A stretch of DNA of 64,000 nt from Mesorhizobium sp. M1D.F.Ca.ET.043.01.1.1 (GCF_003952385.1 NZ_CP034444.1:2418001-2482000), one strand, 5' to 3'; counted from the stretch's first letter, positions 1 to 9,638 are shown. A program made the numbers and translations. The notes: generated by a model from the sequence alone, not told the origin.

Positions 1-2578
1 TGAGGATTATGCCCTCGATCCGGCCAATGCGTTCAGCGCTCGCATAGTCGATGATCTGTTTCAGCAAGGCCCATCCCAGACCATGGCCCTGCAGGTCCGA
101 TCGCACAAGCAAGGCATATTCGCCGGTCCTGTGATCCGGGTCGCAGGAAAGTCTGCCGATTGCGGCCAGCGCGCCCGTATCCGTTTCGAGCGCGACGAAG
201 GCGATGTCGCGATCATAGTCGAGCTGTGTGAGCCGCTTCAGCATCTGGTCCGGGAAGTTCCTGCGCGGTGAGAGGAAACGCAGCCGCAGGTCGTCTGGCG
301 AAATCTTGGCCAGGAACGCGGGATAGAGCTGGACGTCCGCCGGCATGATTGGCCGGGTGTGGAAAGACATACCGTCCGACAGAAAGTCACGGCTCCACCC
401 TGCGGGATAGGGTCTTATGGCAAGGGCCGGGTTCGGTGCCGGTTCATCCACGCGTCGCGGATCGATCTCGATGCGGGCGTCGAGCGCAATCGCGCCCTCT
501 CCGTCCGCCAGCAGCGGATTGATGTCGAGAGAGACCAGGCAAGGAAAGTCGACGATCATTTGCGACAAGCCGTTCAGCGCGGCGATGATCGCTGCCCGAT
601 CGGCCGGCTTGCGATCACGATAGCCAGCAAGCAGGCGGCCTATCCGGGTCGCGTCGATCAGGTCTCCGGCGAGCACGTCGTCGAGCGGAGGCAGGGCGAT
701 CGCGGTGTCGTTCAGAACCTCGACCGCGGTGCCGCCGGCGCCAAACAGGATGACCGGGCCGAACATCGGATCGAGGTTCATGCCCAGGAGGAGCTCCTGC
801 GCGTGCTTGCGCGCGACCATGCTTTGCACGCTGTAGCCGTCCGCCTCTGTCCCGGGCACCTGCGATCCCAGGCCTGTCTCGATCGACTTCGCGGCCTCTT
901 CAGCCTCCTCGGCAGTCGCAATGTCGAGGACCACGCCACCGACGTCCGACTTGTGTGAAACCGTCCTTGACAGCAATTTGACGACAACTCTTTCCGACGT
1001 TTCGAGAAGCTGGCTGGCTGCCTGAGACACTTCGGCGGCGGAGTGGGCAACAATCGTCCGCGGCACCTGAATGCCGTAAGCGGCGATTGCCGATTTTGCT
1101 TCCGGTTCCGTCAGCATGCGCCGACCCTCACTTGCGACTTGCCGGAAAATTGGCTGCGCTGTCGCCTTGCCGTCCACCACGCCCTCCCGCTGGCCGGACG
1201 GTGTCCGCAAGAGTGCCCGCTGGGCTTGCGACCATTCGCCGAGATAGAAAGCCGCGATTGCTGCATCCTCCGGCGTTTCGAAACTGGCAATGCCAGCTTC
1301 AGTCAGGATACGCCGGCCCTCGCGCGCGGTATGCTCGCCGAGCCAGCATGCGAGGAGCGGTTTTCCTCCGATCTCACCTGCGTCCCCAAGTTCGGCCACC
1401 TTCCTGGCCGCGTCGGGCGAGGAACCTAGCCCGGTGGGACAGTTCATGACCAGGATGACGTCCGTTCCGGAATCTGCCGCCATGGCTTCGAGTGCCGCCC
1501 CGTAGCGCTCCGGCGCTGCATCACCGACGATGTCGATCGGGTTTGCATGCGACCAGGTCGGTGGCAGGAAGCGGTTCAGCCGCTCGATCGTCGACGGCGC
1601 GGGCACGGCCAACTCGCCTCCACGGTCGACCAGCTTGTCGACCGCGAGAACCCCGGCACCGCCACCATTGGTGACGATGCCGACCCGCGCCCGCTCGAGC
1701 GGAGAGTAGCGCGCGATAGTTTCGGCGGCATCGAGCAATTCGGCGAGGTCTTTTACGCGCAGCACCCCTGCTCTCCGCAATGCCGCGTCCACTACCCTAT
1801 CCACGCCCGAAAGCGCACCGGTGTGGGTCGCTGCCGCCTTAGCTGCCTGTTCGTGTCGTCCGGGTTTGATAGCGATGACCGGCTTGAGGCGCGCCGCTGC
1901 CCGCGCGGCCGACATGAACTTGCGTGGATTGGGTATCGTTTCGAGATACATCACAATCGCTCGCGTGTGAAAATCGCCCGCCAGCATGTCGAGGCAATCG
2001 CCGACGTCGACGTCGGCCATGTCGCCGAGCGAGATGATCCGGGAAAAGCCAACATTGTTCTCGGCCGCCCAATCGATCAGCGACGTGGCGATTGCGCCAG
2101 ATTGCGAAATCAGGGCGATATTCCCAGGCTCGGCCGCCATGTGGGCGAAACTGGCGTTCAGCTTTGCTGGAGGGACCATCAACCCGACTGTGTTCGGCCC
2201 GATGATCCGCATAAGCGAGGGTTTAGCCGCGTCGAGCATTGCCTGGCGCAGACCGTTCTCGTGATTGAGCCCTGCGGTAATGACGACGGCCGCTTGCGCA
2301 CCTTTCTCGGCCAGCTCGCGCACGATGCCGGGAACAGTTTCTGGAGGGGTCACAATCACGGCAAGATCGGGAATGCCTGGAAGGTCGGCAACCTTTGCCC
2401 AGCATCGATGGCCGGCCACCTGTGAATGTTTCGGGTTGACCGGCCAGATCTCGCCCTCGAAGCCGCCCCCGACGATGTTGCCGAAGACAACGCGACCGAC
2501 CGAGCCCACGCGCCCGGACGCGCCGACAACAGCGACGGATCTCGGGAAGACGGCGTATTCAAGATTTCGGATTGTCAT
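1..2578 (-). CDS. Pat-like ADP-forming acyl-CoA synthetase fused to a GNAT acetyltransferase (3' end off window)
   Basis: On the minus strand an open frame runs from an ATG at 2578 off the left edge, about 859 codons. The N-terminus is a CoA-binding Rossmann domain (VFPRSVAVVGASGRVGSVG, then WPVNPKH), as in NDP-forming acetyl-CoA synthetases. The visible C-terminus is a GNAT domain with an acetyl-CoA-binding loop (RSDLQGHGLGWALL). This architecture matches PatZ/Pat proteins, in which the synthetase-like part is often regulatory and the GNAT part acetylates lysines of metabolic enzymes such as Acs. The last roughly 30 residues lie outside the window. It follows the PNPOx-like gene by 136 bp on the same strand and may share its FNR-box promoter. 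Whether the synthetase half is active (acetate + CoA + ATP) or only allosteric cannot be told here. Confidence 0.88.
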   Translation of the reverse strand, partial: MTIRNLEYAVFPRSVAVVGASGRVGSVGRVVFGNIVGGGFEGEIWPVNPKHSQVAGHRCWAKVADLPGIPDLAVIVTPPETVPGIVRELAEKGAQAAVVITAGLNHENGLRQAMLDAAKPSLMRIIGPNTVGLMVPPAKLNASFAHMAAEPGNIALISQSGAIATSLIDWAAENNVGFSRIISLGDMADVDVGDCLDMLAGDFHTRAIVMYLETIPNPRKFMSAARAAARLKPVIAIKPGRHEQAAKAAATHTGALSGVDRVVDAALRRAGVLRVKDLAELLDAAETIARYSPLERARVGIVTNGGGAGVLAVDKLVDRGGELAVPAPSTIERLNRFLPPTWSHANPIDIVGDAAPERYGAALEAMAADSGTDVILVMNCPTGLGSSPDAARKVAELGDAGEIGGKPLLACWLGEHTAREGRRILTEAGIASFETPEDAAIAAFYLGEWSQAQRALLRTPSGQREGVVDGKATAQPIFRQVASEGRRMLTEPEAKSAIAAYGIQVPRTIVAHSAAEVSQAASQLLETSERVVVKLLSRTVSHKSDVGGVVLDIATAEEAEEAAKSIETGLGSQVPGTEADGYSVQSMVARKHAQELLLGMNLDPMFGPVILFGAGGTAVEVLNDTAIALPPLDDVLAGDLIDATRIGRLLAGYRDRKPADRAAIIAALNGLSQMIVDFPCLVSLDINPLLADGEGAIALDARIEIDPRRVDEPAPNPALAIRPYPAGWSRDFLSDGMSFHTRPIMPADVQLYPAFLAKISPDDLRLRFLSPRRNFPDQMLKRLTQLDYDRDIAFVALETDTGALAAIGRLSCDPDHRTGEYALLVRSDLQGHGLGWALLKQIIDYASAERIGRIEGIIL

Positions 2579-2714
2579 CCCGAGAGCTCCTTGCGGCCAC
2601 CTTCACCAAAGGCGCCGAGCCTTCGGCGATGCGGCAGCCGCCAATTCTGAATGCGCAGAACTTGCTTGCCAGCTCGCTGCCGTATCGCTCAGCGTTCGCT
2701 CCAGGGTGGCGCGC

Positions 2715-3167
2715 TCAGCAGGTGACGAGATCCGTGTGGCCAAAGCCCTTGGAGTAATCGAGCACCGAGATGACCGTAGGCACTACACGGAATATGCGAA
2801 CCTGCTCCGGAGCGGGCATCGGCCCTGGCAGCGAGACTTGCTCCGGATACTTCAGCGTCAGCATCCGTAGAACCTTTTCCGCTTCGGCCCGATCTTCGAC
2901 CGCCTGCGCGCGCGCCGCCATGGAAAGTCCGGTGATCTCCATCACCTGTGGGGTGTCGCGGTCAATGGTCAAGGACACGCGATCGTCTCGCGCCAAATTC
3001 GCCGCCTTCTGGCTGTCCAGACCGCAGAGGAAGTAGAGAGTGAGACCATCGTTGGCGTACCCTACGGTCGTCGCCTGCGGCCAGCCATCCGGCCTCAGAG
3101 TTGCAATTGTCATGATCCGGTGCTGATCCAACAGCGTCACGATCTTGTTTCTGACCTCTTCGTCCAT
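2715..3167 (-). CDS. Pyridoxamine 5'-phosphate oxidase-like flavin-binding protein
   Basis: 150 residues with the split-barrel pattern of the PNPOx-like superfamily: an N-terminal helix, then a strand of the type MTIATLRPDGWPQATTVGY, a strand LTLYFLCGLDSQKAANL and a late VRIFRVVPTVISVLDYSKG. Such proteins bind FMN, F420 or haem, and many are uncharacterised. The ATG at 3167 is preceded by GGAG at a good distance; the frame stays open upstream to 3473 but without family similarity, so the short start was chosen. A perfect FNR-type box is centred about 67 bp upstream, so expression is probably induced at low oxygen by FixK or FnrN. It is probably not the true biosynthetic PdxH, because it is shorter and lacks an obvious PdxH C-terminus. 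Confidence 0.8.
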   Translation of the reverse strand: MDEEVRNKIVTLLDQHRIMTIATLRPDGWPQATTVGYANDGLTLYFLCGLDSQKAANLARDDRVSLTIDRDTPQVMEITGLSMAARAQAVEDRAEAEKVLRMLTLKYPEQVSLPGPMPAPEQVRIFRVVPTVISVLDYSKGFGHTDLVTC

Positions 3168-3227
3168 CCCATTGTCTCCGAAGTCATTGCTGACCGTGAC
3201 GATAGTGGGATCGTAGGCCGCCCGGCA

Positions 3228-3241
3228 TTGACCTACATCAA
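3228..3241. promoter_or_regulatory. FNR/FixK box upstream of the PNPOx-like gene
   Basis: TTGACCTACATCAA, matching the consensus TTGAT-N4-ATCAA at 9 of 10 half-site positions. It is centred about 67 bp before the minus-strand start at 3167 and about 337 bp before fixL, so it most likely serves the minus-strand pair. Confidence 0.8.
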
Positions 3242-3571
3242 TCGAATGGCGGGCAAACGCCCCTCGGCCGCGATGGCCGGTTCGGGTTGCTTTGCTATCA
3301 TTGGCTCGCTTCAAGGCCTTCCATCTGCGCACAAACGGAGCCGTTCGGGCGTAAATACCAGGCAGCGTCGACGGCGAGTGCCTTGCAAGGACACGCGCCC
3401 TTCGCTCTGAAGGTTGGAATGCTCGCATCGCATCATTCGGGCCTGCGACGTCTTGCTGCCGGTCAAAAATCATCGCGGCGACCGTTTGGTGCCCAGAGGG
3501 ATGAATGCTAAATCAGCAACCACCCCTGGTCCTGCGCCCAGGGGCCTGCTCGGAGCTGGAAGAGGCGAGCC
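3242..3571. other. Intergenic region before fixL, no gene seen
   Basis: About 330 bp between the FNR box and the fixL start. Open frames here lack start signals and family similarity. It presumably carries the fixL promoter, but I see no convincing -35/-10 pair, FixJ site or second FNR box. Confidence 0.5.
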
Positions 3572-5140
3572 TTGTCGGATTCTGTTGCCAAGACGCCCCA
3601 CGGTGGCGTGATCGAGCGGGAACACTTGCCCGAATATGAGCTTTTGGCGCTGATGTTCGAGCAGGCTCCGGGCTTCATGACCCTGCTCGGCGAGCCGGGC
3701 CATGTTTTCCAATTGACCAATGCCGCCTATCAGAAGCTGATCGGCGAGCGGCCGGTGATCGGCAAATCGGTTCGGCAGGCCTTGCCGGAACTGGAGGGCC
3801 AGGGATTCTTCGAACGGCTGGACCGTGTCTACGAAACCGGCGAGCCCTATGTGGGCCGCGGCGTAAAAGTCATCTACCGCAATGCCGAAACCGGAGCGGC
3901 GGAGGAACATATCCTCGACTTCGTCTATCAGCCGATCAGGGCGAAGGACGGCCGGATCACGGGCATATTCGTGCAAGGCACGGATGTCAGCGATCTGTCT
4001 TTCGCCAACGCCTCGCTGCAATTGCGCGAGGATCATCTGCGCTCGATCCTGGCGACTGTTCCCGACGCGATGATCGTCATCGACGAGAGCGGTCTTATCC
4101 AATCCTTCAGCGCGGCGGCCGAGACCCTGTTTGGCTACAAGTCCGCCGAGGTCATCGGCCAGAACGTCAAGCTTCTGATGCCTTCGCCGTACCGGCAGGA
4201 GCACGACAACTACATGCAGCGCTACCTGACGACGGGAGAGCGCCGCATCATCGGCCTCGGCCGCACCGTCACGGGGATGCGCAAGGATGGCTCGACCTTC
4301 CCGATGGAACTCGCGGTCGGCGAGATGCACCCCGGAACGGGCCGCTTCTTCACCGGCTTCTGCCGCGATCTGACCGAGCGCCACCGAACCGAAGCCAGGA
4401 TGCAGGAGCAGCAGCAGGAACTGCTGCATATGGCGCGGTTCACCGCGCTCGGCGAGATGGCCTCGACATTGGCGCATGAGATAAACCAGCCGCTGACCGC
4501 CATCACCAACTATCTCAAAGGCAGCCGGCGCCTGCTGGAGAAGAGCCAGGACGACAATGCCGTCATCCTGCGCGAAGCCGTCGAAAAGGCGGCCGATCAA
4601 GCCTTGCGCGCCGGCGATGTCATCCGTCGGCTGCGGGATTTCGTCGCCAGGGGCGAGAGCGAGCGTCAGGTGGAACGCCTCCCGACCCTCATCGAGGACG
4701 CCTCCTCGCTCGCACTGGTCGGCGCCAGGGAAGCGGATGTGCGCGTCACATATGAGCTCGACCCGGCAGCCGAACTGGTACTCACCGACCGCATCCAGAT
4801 CCAGCAGGTGTTGCTGAACCTGATGAGGAACGCGGTTGAGGCCATGCAGGGGCAGCCCCGCCGCGAGTTGCGCATCGCCACCGCGGCGCGGCACGATGGC
4901 ATGGCGGAGGTCAGTGTCGTGGACACCGGCCCGGGGTTGGCCCCCGAAGTGTCCGCGCAGCTGTTCCAGCCGTTTGTCACCACCAAGAAACAGGGGATGG
5001 GCGTCGGCTTGTCCATTTGTCGCACTATCATTGAATCGCATGGCGGTCATATCTGGGCAGAGCCTGCGCTCGGGGGAGGAACCTCGTTTCGCTTCACCCT
5101 GCGTGCCGTGGAAAAGGAAGAGGTCGCCAGTGGCCGGTGA
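3572..5140 (+). CDS. fixL: Oxygen-sensing histidine kinase FixL
   Basis: 522 residues. An N-terminal PAS domain (about 25-140) precedes the haem PAS domain (about 150-265), which carries the FixL signature [19 protein letters not shown] with the proximal haem ligand predicted as His211. A DHp helix follows ([17 protein letters not shown], phospho-acceptor His302), then an ATPase domain with N box (LMRNAVEAM) and G boxes ([17 protein letters not shown]). FixL autophosphorylates when haem loses oxygen and passes the phosphate to FixJ. No transmembrane segments are seen, so it is a soluble FixL as in Bradyrhizobium, unlike the membrane-bound Sinorhizobium form. The start is a TTG with AAGAGG upstream. 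Its end overlaps fixJ by 11 bp. Confidence 0.95.
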   Translation: MSDSVAKTPHGGVIEREHLPEYELLALMFEQAPGFMTLLGEPGHVFQLTNAAYQKLIGERPVIGKSVRQALPELEGQGFFERLDRVYETGEPYVGRGVKVIYRNAETGAAEEHILDFVYQPIRAKDGRITGIFVQGTDVSDLSFANASLQLREDHLRSILATVPDAMIVIDESGLIQSFSAAAETLFGYKSAEVIGQNVKLLMPSPYRQEHDNYMQRYLTTGERRIIGLGRTVTGMRKDGSTFPMELAVGEMHPGTGRFFTGFCRDLTERHRTEARMQEQQQELLHMARFTALGEMASTLAHEINQPLTAITNYLKGSRRLLEKSQDDNAVILREAVEKAADQALRAGDVIRRLRDFVARGESERQVERLPTLIEDASSLALVGAREADVRVTYELDPAAELVLTDRIQIQQVLLNLMRNAVEAMQGQPRRELRIATAARHDGMAEVSVVDTGPGLAPEVSAQLFQPFVTTKKQGMGVGLSICRTIIESHGGHIWAEPALGGGTSFRFTLRAVEKEEVASGR

Positions 5141-5735
5141 TGTCGTGCATGTGGTCGACGACGATGTCGATGTTCGCAAGTCGCTGGGCTTCCTTCTGGC
5201 GACCGCGGATTTTGCGATACGCCTGCATGAATCGGCCACCGCGTTCCTGGCGGCGCAGTCCAAGGAAGTCGAAGGCTGTATCGTCACCGACGTGCGCATG
5301 CCCGGCATCGACGGCATCGAATTCCTGAGGCAATTGAGGTCCCGCGGTCTCAGGGTGCCGGTGATCGTAATGACGGGGCACGCCGACGTCGCCCTGGCTG
5401 TCCAGGCGATGAAGGAGGGTGCCGTCGATTTCATCGAAAAGCCGTTCGACGATCAGCTCCTCATCGACGCAATCCGTTCCGCCCTGGACAACCGCACGCA
5501 GGCGATCACCACACACCCGCAGTCGAGCGAGATCCGCAAGAACCTTGCCACGCTGTCGGAACGGGAGCGTCAGGTGCTCGACGGGCTCGTCTCCGGCTTG
5601 CCGAACAAAACCATCGCCTATGATCTTGGGATCAGCCCGCGCACGGTCGAAATCCATCGCGCCAACGTGATGAGCAAGATGGGCGCCGGCAGCCTGTCGC
5701 ATCTTGTGCGCATGGCATTGATCGCCGACCATTGA
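5130..5735 (+). CDS. fixJ: Response regulator FixJ
   Basis: 201 residues from a GTG overlapping the end of fixL, with GGAAGAGG just upstream. The receiver domain has the acidic pocket (VVDDD) and phospho-acceptor Asp54 in [10 protein letters not shown], then MTGHADV and the conserved Lys in FIEKPFDD. The C-terminal LuxR/GerE-type helix-turn-helix includes [15 protein letters not shown] and [16 protein letters not shown]. Phosphorylated FixJ activates fixK and, in some rhizobia, nifA. A matching FixJ-type site lies upstream of fixK at about 10000. The overlap with fixL implies translational coupling. Confidence 0.95.
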   Translation: MAGDVVHVVDDDVDVRKSLGFLLATADFAIRLHESATAFLAAQSKEVEGCIVTDVRMPGIDGIEFLRQLRSRGLRVPVIVMTGHADVALAVQAMKEGAVDFIEKPFDDQLLIDAIRSALDNRTQAITTHPQSSEIRKNLATLSERERQVLDGLVSGLPNKTIAYDLGISPRTVEIHRANVMSKMGAGSLSHLVRMALIADH

Positions 5736-5771
5736 AACCTTGGAACCGGTCCAGGTGATGCGCCACAAGCG

Positions 5772-5987
5772 TCAAGACAGATCTTGAAGCAGGCCCGCCT
5801 GATCCTTTTGGAGCTCCCAGTCCCGCCAGTGGGTCGGCCTGATGTCGATACGCAATCCGCTGACGGCGTGCAGCCAGCCTTCCCGGCTCTTCTCGCAGGG
5901 AAATACAAGCGCATGCAGGCCATCCTCGTCCAGAACGGCTAGTTCGAGGTTTCGGCCAAACGGAGCGCTTGCAATCGGATTCCACAT
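5772..5987 (-). CDS. Small conserved rhizobial protein of unknown function
   Basis: 71 residues beginning MWNPIASAPFGRNLELAVLD and ending in an acidic/Gln-rich tail, with a core RIDIRPTHWRDWE. I recognise the pattern (a WNPI start, a central HALVFPC and a PTHWR motif) as a small protein common in Rhizobiales, without a known role. There is no signal peptide or membrane segment. The start was placed at the conserved MWNPI; no clear Shine-Dalgarno is seen, and the frame remains open upstream to 6101. An FNR-type box lies 35-48 bp before this start, which would place the gene in the FixK/FnrN regulon, but the spacing leaves little room for a 5' leader. Confidence 0.65.
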   Translation of the reverse strand: MWNPIASAPFGRNLELAVLDEDGLHALVFPCEKSREGWLHAVSGLRIDIRPTHWRDWELQKDQAGLLQDLS

Positions 5988-6021
5988 CCGATCAGCGTGT
6001 GCCGAAAAGTTATCCGGCGCT

Positions 6022-6035
6022 TTGATTTGAATCAG
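6022..6035. promoter_or_regulatory. FNR/FixK-type box near the small minus-strand gene
   Basis: TTGATTTGAATCAG, one mismatch from TTGAT-N4-ATCAA. It lies 35 bp upstream of the minus-strand start at 5987 and 152 bp upstream of hemA. Confidence 0.6.
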
Positions 6036-6094
6036 TTTTGGACGGTTTGCGTCGAAAGCCTGTCCGCCGGGAAACCCTGCAGGCATCCTGCAAT

Positions 6095-6108
6095 TTGACA
6101 TAGCTCAA
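6095..6108. promoter_or_regulatory. FNR/FixK-type box upstream of hemA
   Basis: TTGACATAGCTCAA, two mismatches from TTGAT-N4-ATCAA and matching the outer TTGA/TCAA. It is centred about 85 bp before the hemA ATG. hemA control by FNR-family regulators is known in rhizobia, where haem demand rises with cbb3 oxidase. Confidence 0.65.
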
Positions 6109-6186
6109 AGCAGTGCCCGTGCCCGGTCCGTAAGTTGCCTCCAGCCGCAACCTGCGGCGCCGCTTCTTGGAACAGGAAACTTCGAC

Positions 6187-7464
6187 ATGAATTACCAGCG
6201 GTTCTTCGAAGACGCGATCGACCAGCTCCATGCCGAGCGGCGCTACCGCGTTTTCGCCGACCTCGAGCGCATGGTGGGCAAGTTCCCGCGCGCCATCTGG
6301 CGCTCAGGCGGCCGCGCCCAGGAAATCACCGTCTGGTGCTCCAACGACTATCTCGGCATGGGCCAGAACCCGGACGTGATTGCCGCCTTCCAGACCGCGG
6401 CCGGCAAGATGGGCTCGGGCGCCGGCGGCACCCGCAACATCTCCGGCACCTCCAACCCGCTGGTCGAGCTCGAGCATGAGCTGGCCGACCTGCACGACAA
6501 GGAAGCAGCGCTTGTCTTCACCTCCGGCTTCGTCTCCAACGAGGCCTCGATCTCGACCATCGCCAGGCTGTTGCCCAACTGCCTGGTGCTCTCGGACGAA
6601 TTGAACCACGCCTCGATGATCGAGGGCGTGCGCCGCTCGGGCGCCGAAAAGAAGATCTTCCGCCACAACGATGTCGCGCATCTGGAAAGCCTGCTGCAGG
6701 CGGCGGGGCGCGAGCGCGCCAAGCTGATCGTCTTCGAAAGCGTCTATTCGATGGACGGCGACATCGCGCCGATCAGGCAGATCGTCGAGCTCGCCGAGCG
6801 CTACAACGCCATGACCTATATCGACGAGGTGCATGCGGTGGGCATGTACGGCGCGCGCGGCGGCGGCATCACCGAGCGCGAAGGGCTGGCCGACCGCATC
6901 GACATCATCGAGGGCACCTTGGCCAAGGCCTTCGGCACGCTGGGCGGCTACATCACCGGCGCCAGCGCCGTGATCGACGCGGTGCGCTCCTACGCGCCGG
7001 GCTTCATCTTCACCACCGCGCTGCCGCCGGCGATCGCGGCGGCCGCCACCACCTCGATCCGGCATCTGAAGCGCTCGCAGGCCGAGCGCGAGGCGCAGCA
7101 GCGCCAGGCGGCCAGGACCAAGCAGGTGCTTGCCGCTGCCGGCCTGCCGGTGATGGAATCGGCCACCCATATCGTGCCGGTGCTGGTCGGCGATCCCGAG
7201 CTGTGCAAGATGGCCAGCGACCGCCTGCTCGGCGTCCACGGCATCTACATCCAGCCGATCAACTACCCGACGGTGCCGCGCGGCACCGAGCGGCTGCGCA
7301 TCACGCCGACGCCGTTCCATTCCGACGCGCTGATCGCCGAACTGCAGGATGCGCTGGTCGAGACCTGGGACGCGCTCGGCATCCCCTATGCCACCTCCGG
7401 TCGTCCGGCCGTCGCCAAGAGCGACCGCATCATTCCGTTGCTGGTGCAACAGGCGGGCGGATAA
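6187..7464 (+). CDS. hemA: 5-aminolevulinate synthase
   Basis: 425 residues, full length for the alphaproteobacterial C4-pathway enzyme that condenses glycine with succinyl-CoA to 5-aminolevulinate, the first step of haem synthesis. Visible signatures are the glycine-rich [14 protein letters not shown], the substrate/cofactor region [12 protein letters not shown], the [12 protein letters not shown] strand and the PLP lysine predicted as Lys247 in [12 protein letters not shown]. The C-terminus has [20 protein letters not shown]. The ATG at 6187 is preceded by an AGGAAA stretch. The upstream FNR-type box suggests induction at low oxygen, fitting its place between fixJ and fixK. Confidence 0.97.
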   Translation: MNYQRFFEDAIDQLHAERRYRVFADLERMVGKFPRAIWRSGGRAQEITVWCSNDYLGMGQNPDVIAAFQTAAGKMGSGAGGTRNISGTSNPLVELEHELADLHDKEAALVFTSGFVSNEASISTIARLLPNCLVLSDELNHASMIEGVRRSGAEKKIFRHNDVAHLESLLQAAGRERAKLIVFESVYSMDGDIAPIRQIVELAERYNAMTYIDEVHAVGMYGARGGGITEREGLADRIDIIEGTLAKAFGTLGGYITGASAVIDAVRSYAPGFIFTTALPPAIAAAATTSIRHLKRSQAEREAQQRQAARTKQVLAAAGLPVMESATHIVPVLVGDPELCKMASDRLLGVHGIYIQPINYPTVPRGTERLRITPTPFHSDALIAELQDALVETWDALGIPYATSGRPAVAKSDRIIPLLVQQAGG

Positions 7465-7571
7465 AAAGCCGGCGCGGTGCGCGCATGTCGGGCGCGCCCA
7501 GCAGATCGTCAGCTGGTTCGTGGCAACCTGCCGGCAGACGCGAGCTGAGTCTCCCGCCGAGCCGGACTCGT

Positions 7572-7585
7572 TTGACTCTGATCAA
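7572..7585. promoter_or_regulatory. FNR/FixK box upstream of the interrupted small gene
   Basis: TTGACTCTGATCAA, one mismatch from TTGAT-N4-ATCAA. It is centred about 54 bp before the ATG at 7633. The gene it controls is interrupted by a stop, but the FMN reductase gene downstream may still depend on this promoter. Confidence 0.75.
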
Positions 7586-7632
7586 GGCCGCACCCGAGCG
7601 CCGCGCTAGGAATGGCAGCGAAGGAGTTTGCC

Positions 7633-8019
7633 ATGATCAGCTTGCACGACCTCACACCGAAATTCAGGAGCATCCGCCTGCTTCTCGCTCGCGAGAAAGG
7701 TCATCCGGAAGGAGACCGGTAAGAAGGCTATGATGTGCTGGCGCCACTCACCGACGAGGGACGGCTGGACGCGGAGGAATGGAAAACGCACCGGGCAATC
7801 TGTCGCGTCCGCCGTTTTCGCACCGGCGAAGAGGACCTCGTCGGTCGCCTGCGCCGCAAACCTGGCGGACAATGGTTTTTCGACTACGCCGAGGGCGACC
7901 ATGACGACGAGGTGGGGTTTCATCTCGGTGAGGAGCGTTTTGTGACCGGTGAATATGTCTCCATAAAACGCAATGGGGCCATGCACACCTATCAGGTCGC
8001 CCGCGTCGAACAGCCGTAG
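7633..8019 (+). pseudogene. Small conserved alphaproteobacterial gene split by an in-frame TAA
   Basis: A strong Shine-Dalgarno (AAGGAG) precedes the ATG at 7633, which opens 29 codons ending KGHPEGDR and then TAA at 7720-7722. Reading on in the same frame gives EGYDVLAPLTDEGRL, a region WKTHRAICRVRRF and a C-terminus GEYVSIKRNGAMHTYQV. From memory of the family (about 120-130 residues; HPEGS, a GYD..APL motif, WKTHR, EYVSI), both parts belong to one conserved protein of unknown function, so the TAA interrupts it. The second part could be restarted at GTG 7735, with AAGAAGG before it. It is either a recent nonsense mutation, two reading units, or a sequence error. The intact FNR box upstream suggests it was part of the microaerobic regulon. 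Confidence 0.72.
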
Positions 8020-8052
8020 CAAATCTTGTCGAAAGCGGGTCGGAGCCAGGCG

Positions 8053-8643
8053 ATGCCACGCCGCATACTCATTGTCATCGGCCATCCCGACCCTTCTCCC
8101 GAGCGACTCTGCCGCGCCTTGGCCGCCTCCTATGCCGAAGGCGCGGAACGGGCTGGCCATGCCGTGCGCAAGATCGACCTGGCCTTGCTGGAGTTTCCGA
8201 TGCTTCGAACAATGCAGGAGTTCGAGCACGGGGCGATCCCCGACAATCTCAAGGAAGCGGCCGAGGCGGTCGTCTGGGCAGAGTATATCGTGTTTGTCTT
8301 TCCGCTTTGGCTGGGGACCATACCGGCCATGCTCAAGGCATTCCTCGAGCAGGTCATGCGGCCGGGCACGGCATTCGCCTACCCGCAAAAGGGTGAGGGT
8401 TTCGCCAAATCCTTGCTGCGTGGCCGCTCCGCGCACCTGGTCGTGACGATGGGCATGCCCGCGCCGGTCTATCGGCTCTGGTTCCTCGGCCATGGGCTTG
8501 CCGGCATGCGGCGCAGCATCCTCAACTTCGTCGGCATCAAGCCGGTGCGCGAGACCTTGTTCGGCATGGTCGCGAACGCCAGCGACGCGAAACGAATTGG
8601 CTGGCTCAAGCAGATCCGACGGTTGGGCGAACGCGCGATCTAG
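8053..8643 (+). CDS. NAD(P)H dehydrogenase (quinone)/FMN reductase-like flavodoxin-fold protein
   Basis: 196 residues with a flavodoxin-like fold: an N-terminal strand RILIVIGHPDPSPERLCRAL with the phosphate-binding loop, a VFVFPLWLGTIPAMLKAFLEQ segment typical of NAD(P)H:quinone oxidoreductases (MdaB/KefF type), and a later MGMPAPVYRLWFLGHG. It probably transfers two electrons from NAD(P)H through FMN to a quinone-like acceptor in the cytoplasm. The ATG at 8053 has GGAG 8 bp upstream; a TTG at 8026 is also in frame. It lies 33 bp after the interrupted small gene and was probably co-transcribed with it. Confidence 0.8.
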   Translation: MPRRILIVIGHPDPSPERLCRALAASYAEGAERAGHAVRKIDLALLEFPMLRTMQEFEHGAIPDNLKEAAEAVVWAEYIVFVFPLWLGTIPAMLKAFLEQVMRPGTAFAYPQKGEGFAKSLLRGRSAHLVVTMGMPAPVYRLWFLGHGLAGMRRSILNFVGIKPVRETLFGMVANASDAKRIGWLKQIRRLGERAI

Positions 8644-8655
8644 TCGCCGAGGCCC

Positions 8656-9638
8656 TCACGGCTGCAGGACGACGGCGCCGCTCAGCCTGCCCATCCGCAA
8701 ATCGTCCAGCGCCCGGTTGGCCTGTTCCAGCGGATATGTCTTCGTATGCGTGCGCACCTCGGCACGCTGCGCGATCGGGAAGAATTCCTCCGCGTCACGG
8801 CGGGTCAAGTTGGCGACCGACACCAGCTCCCTTTCTTCCCAGAGAAGCTTATAGGACATCGATGGAATGTCGCTCATATGGATGCCGCCGCACACCAACG
8901 GCCGCCCTTGCGAACGGCCCGCAAAGCCGCCGGCACCAGTGCACCGACCGGTGCGAAAATGATCGCGGCGTCAAGCTCGACGGCGGGCAGTTCGTCGGAC
9001 GCCCCCGCCCAGACGACACCCAACGAGCGCGCGAAATCCTGCGCCTGGGTGTCGCCCGGCCGCGTGAAGGCGAAGACCTCGCGTTCCTGCCAGGTCGCCA
9101 CCTGGGTGATGATATGTGCGGCCGCGCCGAAACCAAAGATGCCGAGCCGTGGGCCGTCACCAGCCTTCTTGAGGCAGCGCCAGCCGATCAGTCCTGCGCA
9201 TAGGAGCGGCGCCAGCGACACCGGATCGGCAGCGGCGTCGAGCTCGAAAGCGAAGTGCTCGTCGGCAACGACGTGGCTGGCGAAACCACCGTCTCGCGTA
9301 TAGCCGGTGAAGAGAGGCTGGTCGCAGAGATTTTCGACGCCGGAGGTGCAGTAAGGGCAGTGTCCGCAAGTGTGTCCGAGCCAGGGGACGCCTACCCTTT
9401 GGCCAAGCCGGGACGGCGATACGCCCTCGCCGACAAGGTCGACGACGCCAACGATTTCGTGGCCCGGCACGAGCGGCAGCTTCGGCCGCGGCAGATCACC
9501 ATCCACGATATGCAGATCGGTCCGGCACACCGCGCAAGCCTCTACCTTCAGCCTGATCTCGCCCGGTCCCGGCGTGGGGTCGGGACGATCGACGAGGCTC
9601 AAAGGCGTGCCGGCCTTTTCCAGCACCATTGCCTTCAT
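8656..9638 (-). pseudogene. Zinc-dependent alcohol dehydrogenase, frameshifted near its 3' end
   Basis: From an ATG at 9638 (GAGGGAG upstream) the frame encodes a medium-chain dehydrogenase: catalytic zinc ligands near CAVCRTDLHIVDGD and PGHEIVG, structural zinc cysteines in CGHCPYCTSGVENLC, and a nucleotide-binding segment RLGIFGFGAAAHII. After KGGR the frame runs into WCAAASI and a stop at 8874. The expected continuation VCGGIHMSDIPSMSYKLL is in another frame from about 8898 to 8656, ending AVVLQP. Restoring one base near 8896-8900 rejoins the frames into a protein of about 327 residues, normal for this family. So this is either a disrupted gene or a one-base sequencing error. Its neighbours suggest a former role in fermentative or redox metabolism. 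Confidence 0.85.

Noticed and set aside
3470..5434. 654-codon open frame on the minus strand opposite fixL and fixJ
   Set aside because: Antisense shadow of two clearly recognised genes in high-GC sequence; composition is His/Arg/Gln/Gly-rich with no family motif.
7720..7722. Recoding (selenocysteine or pyrrolysine) at the stop within the small gene
   Set aside because: The codon is TAA, used by neither system, and no supporting genes are seen.
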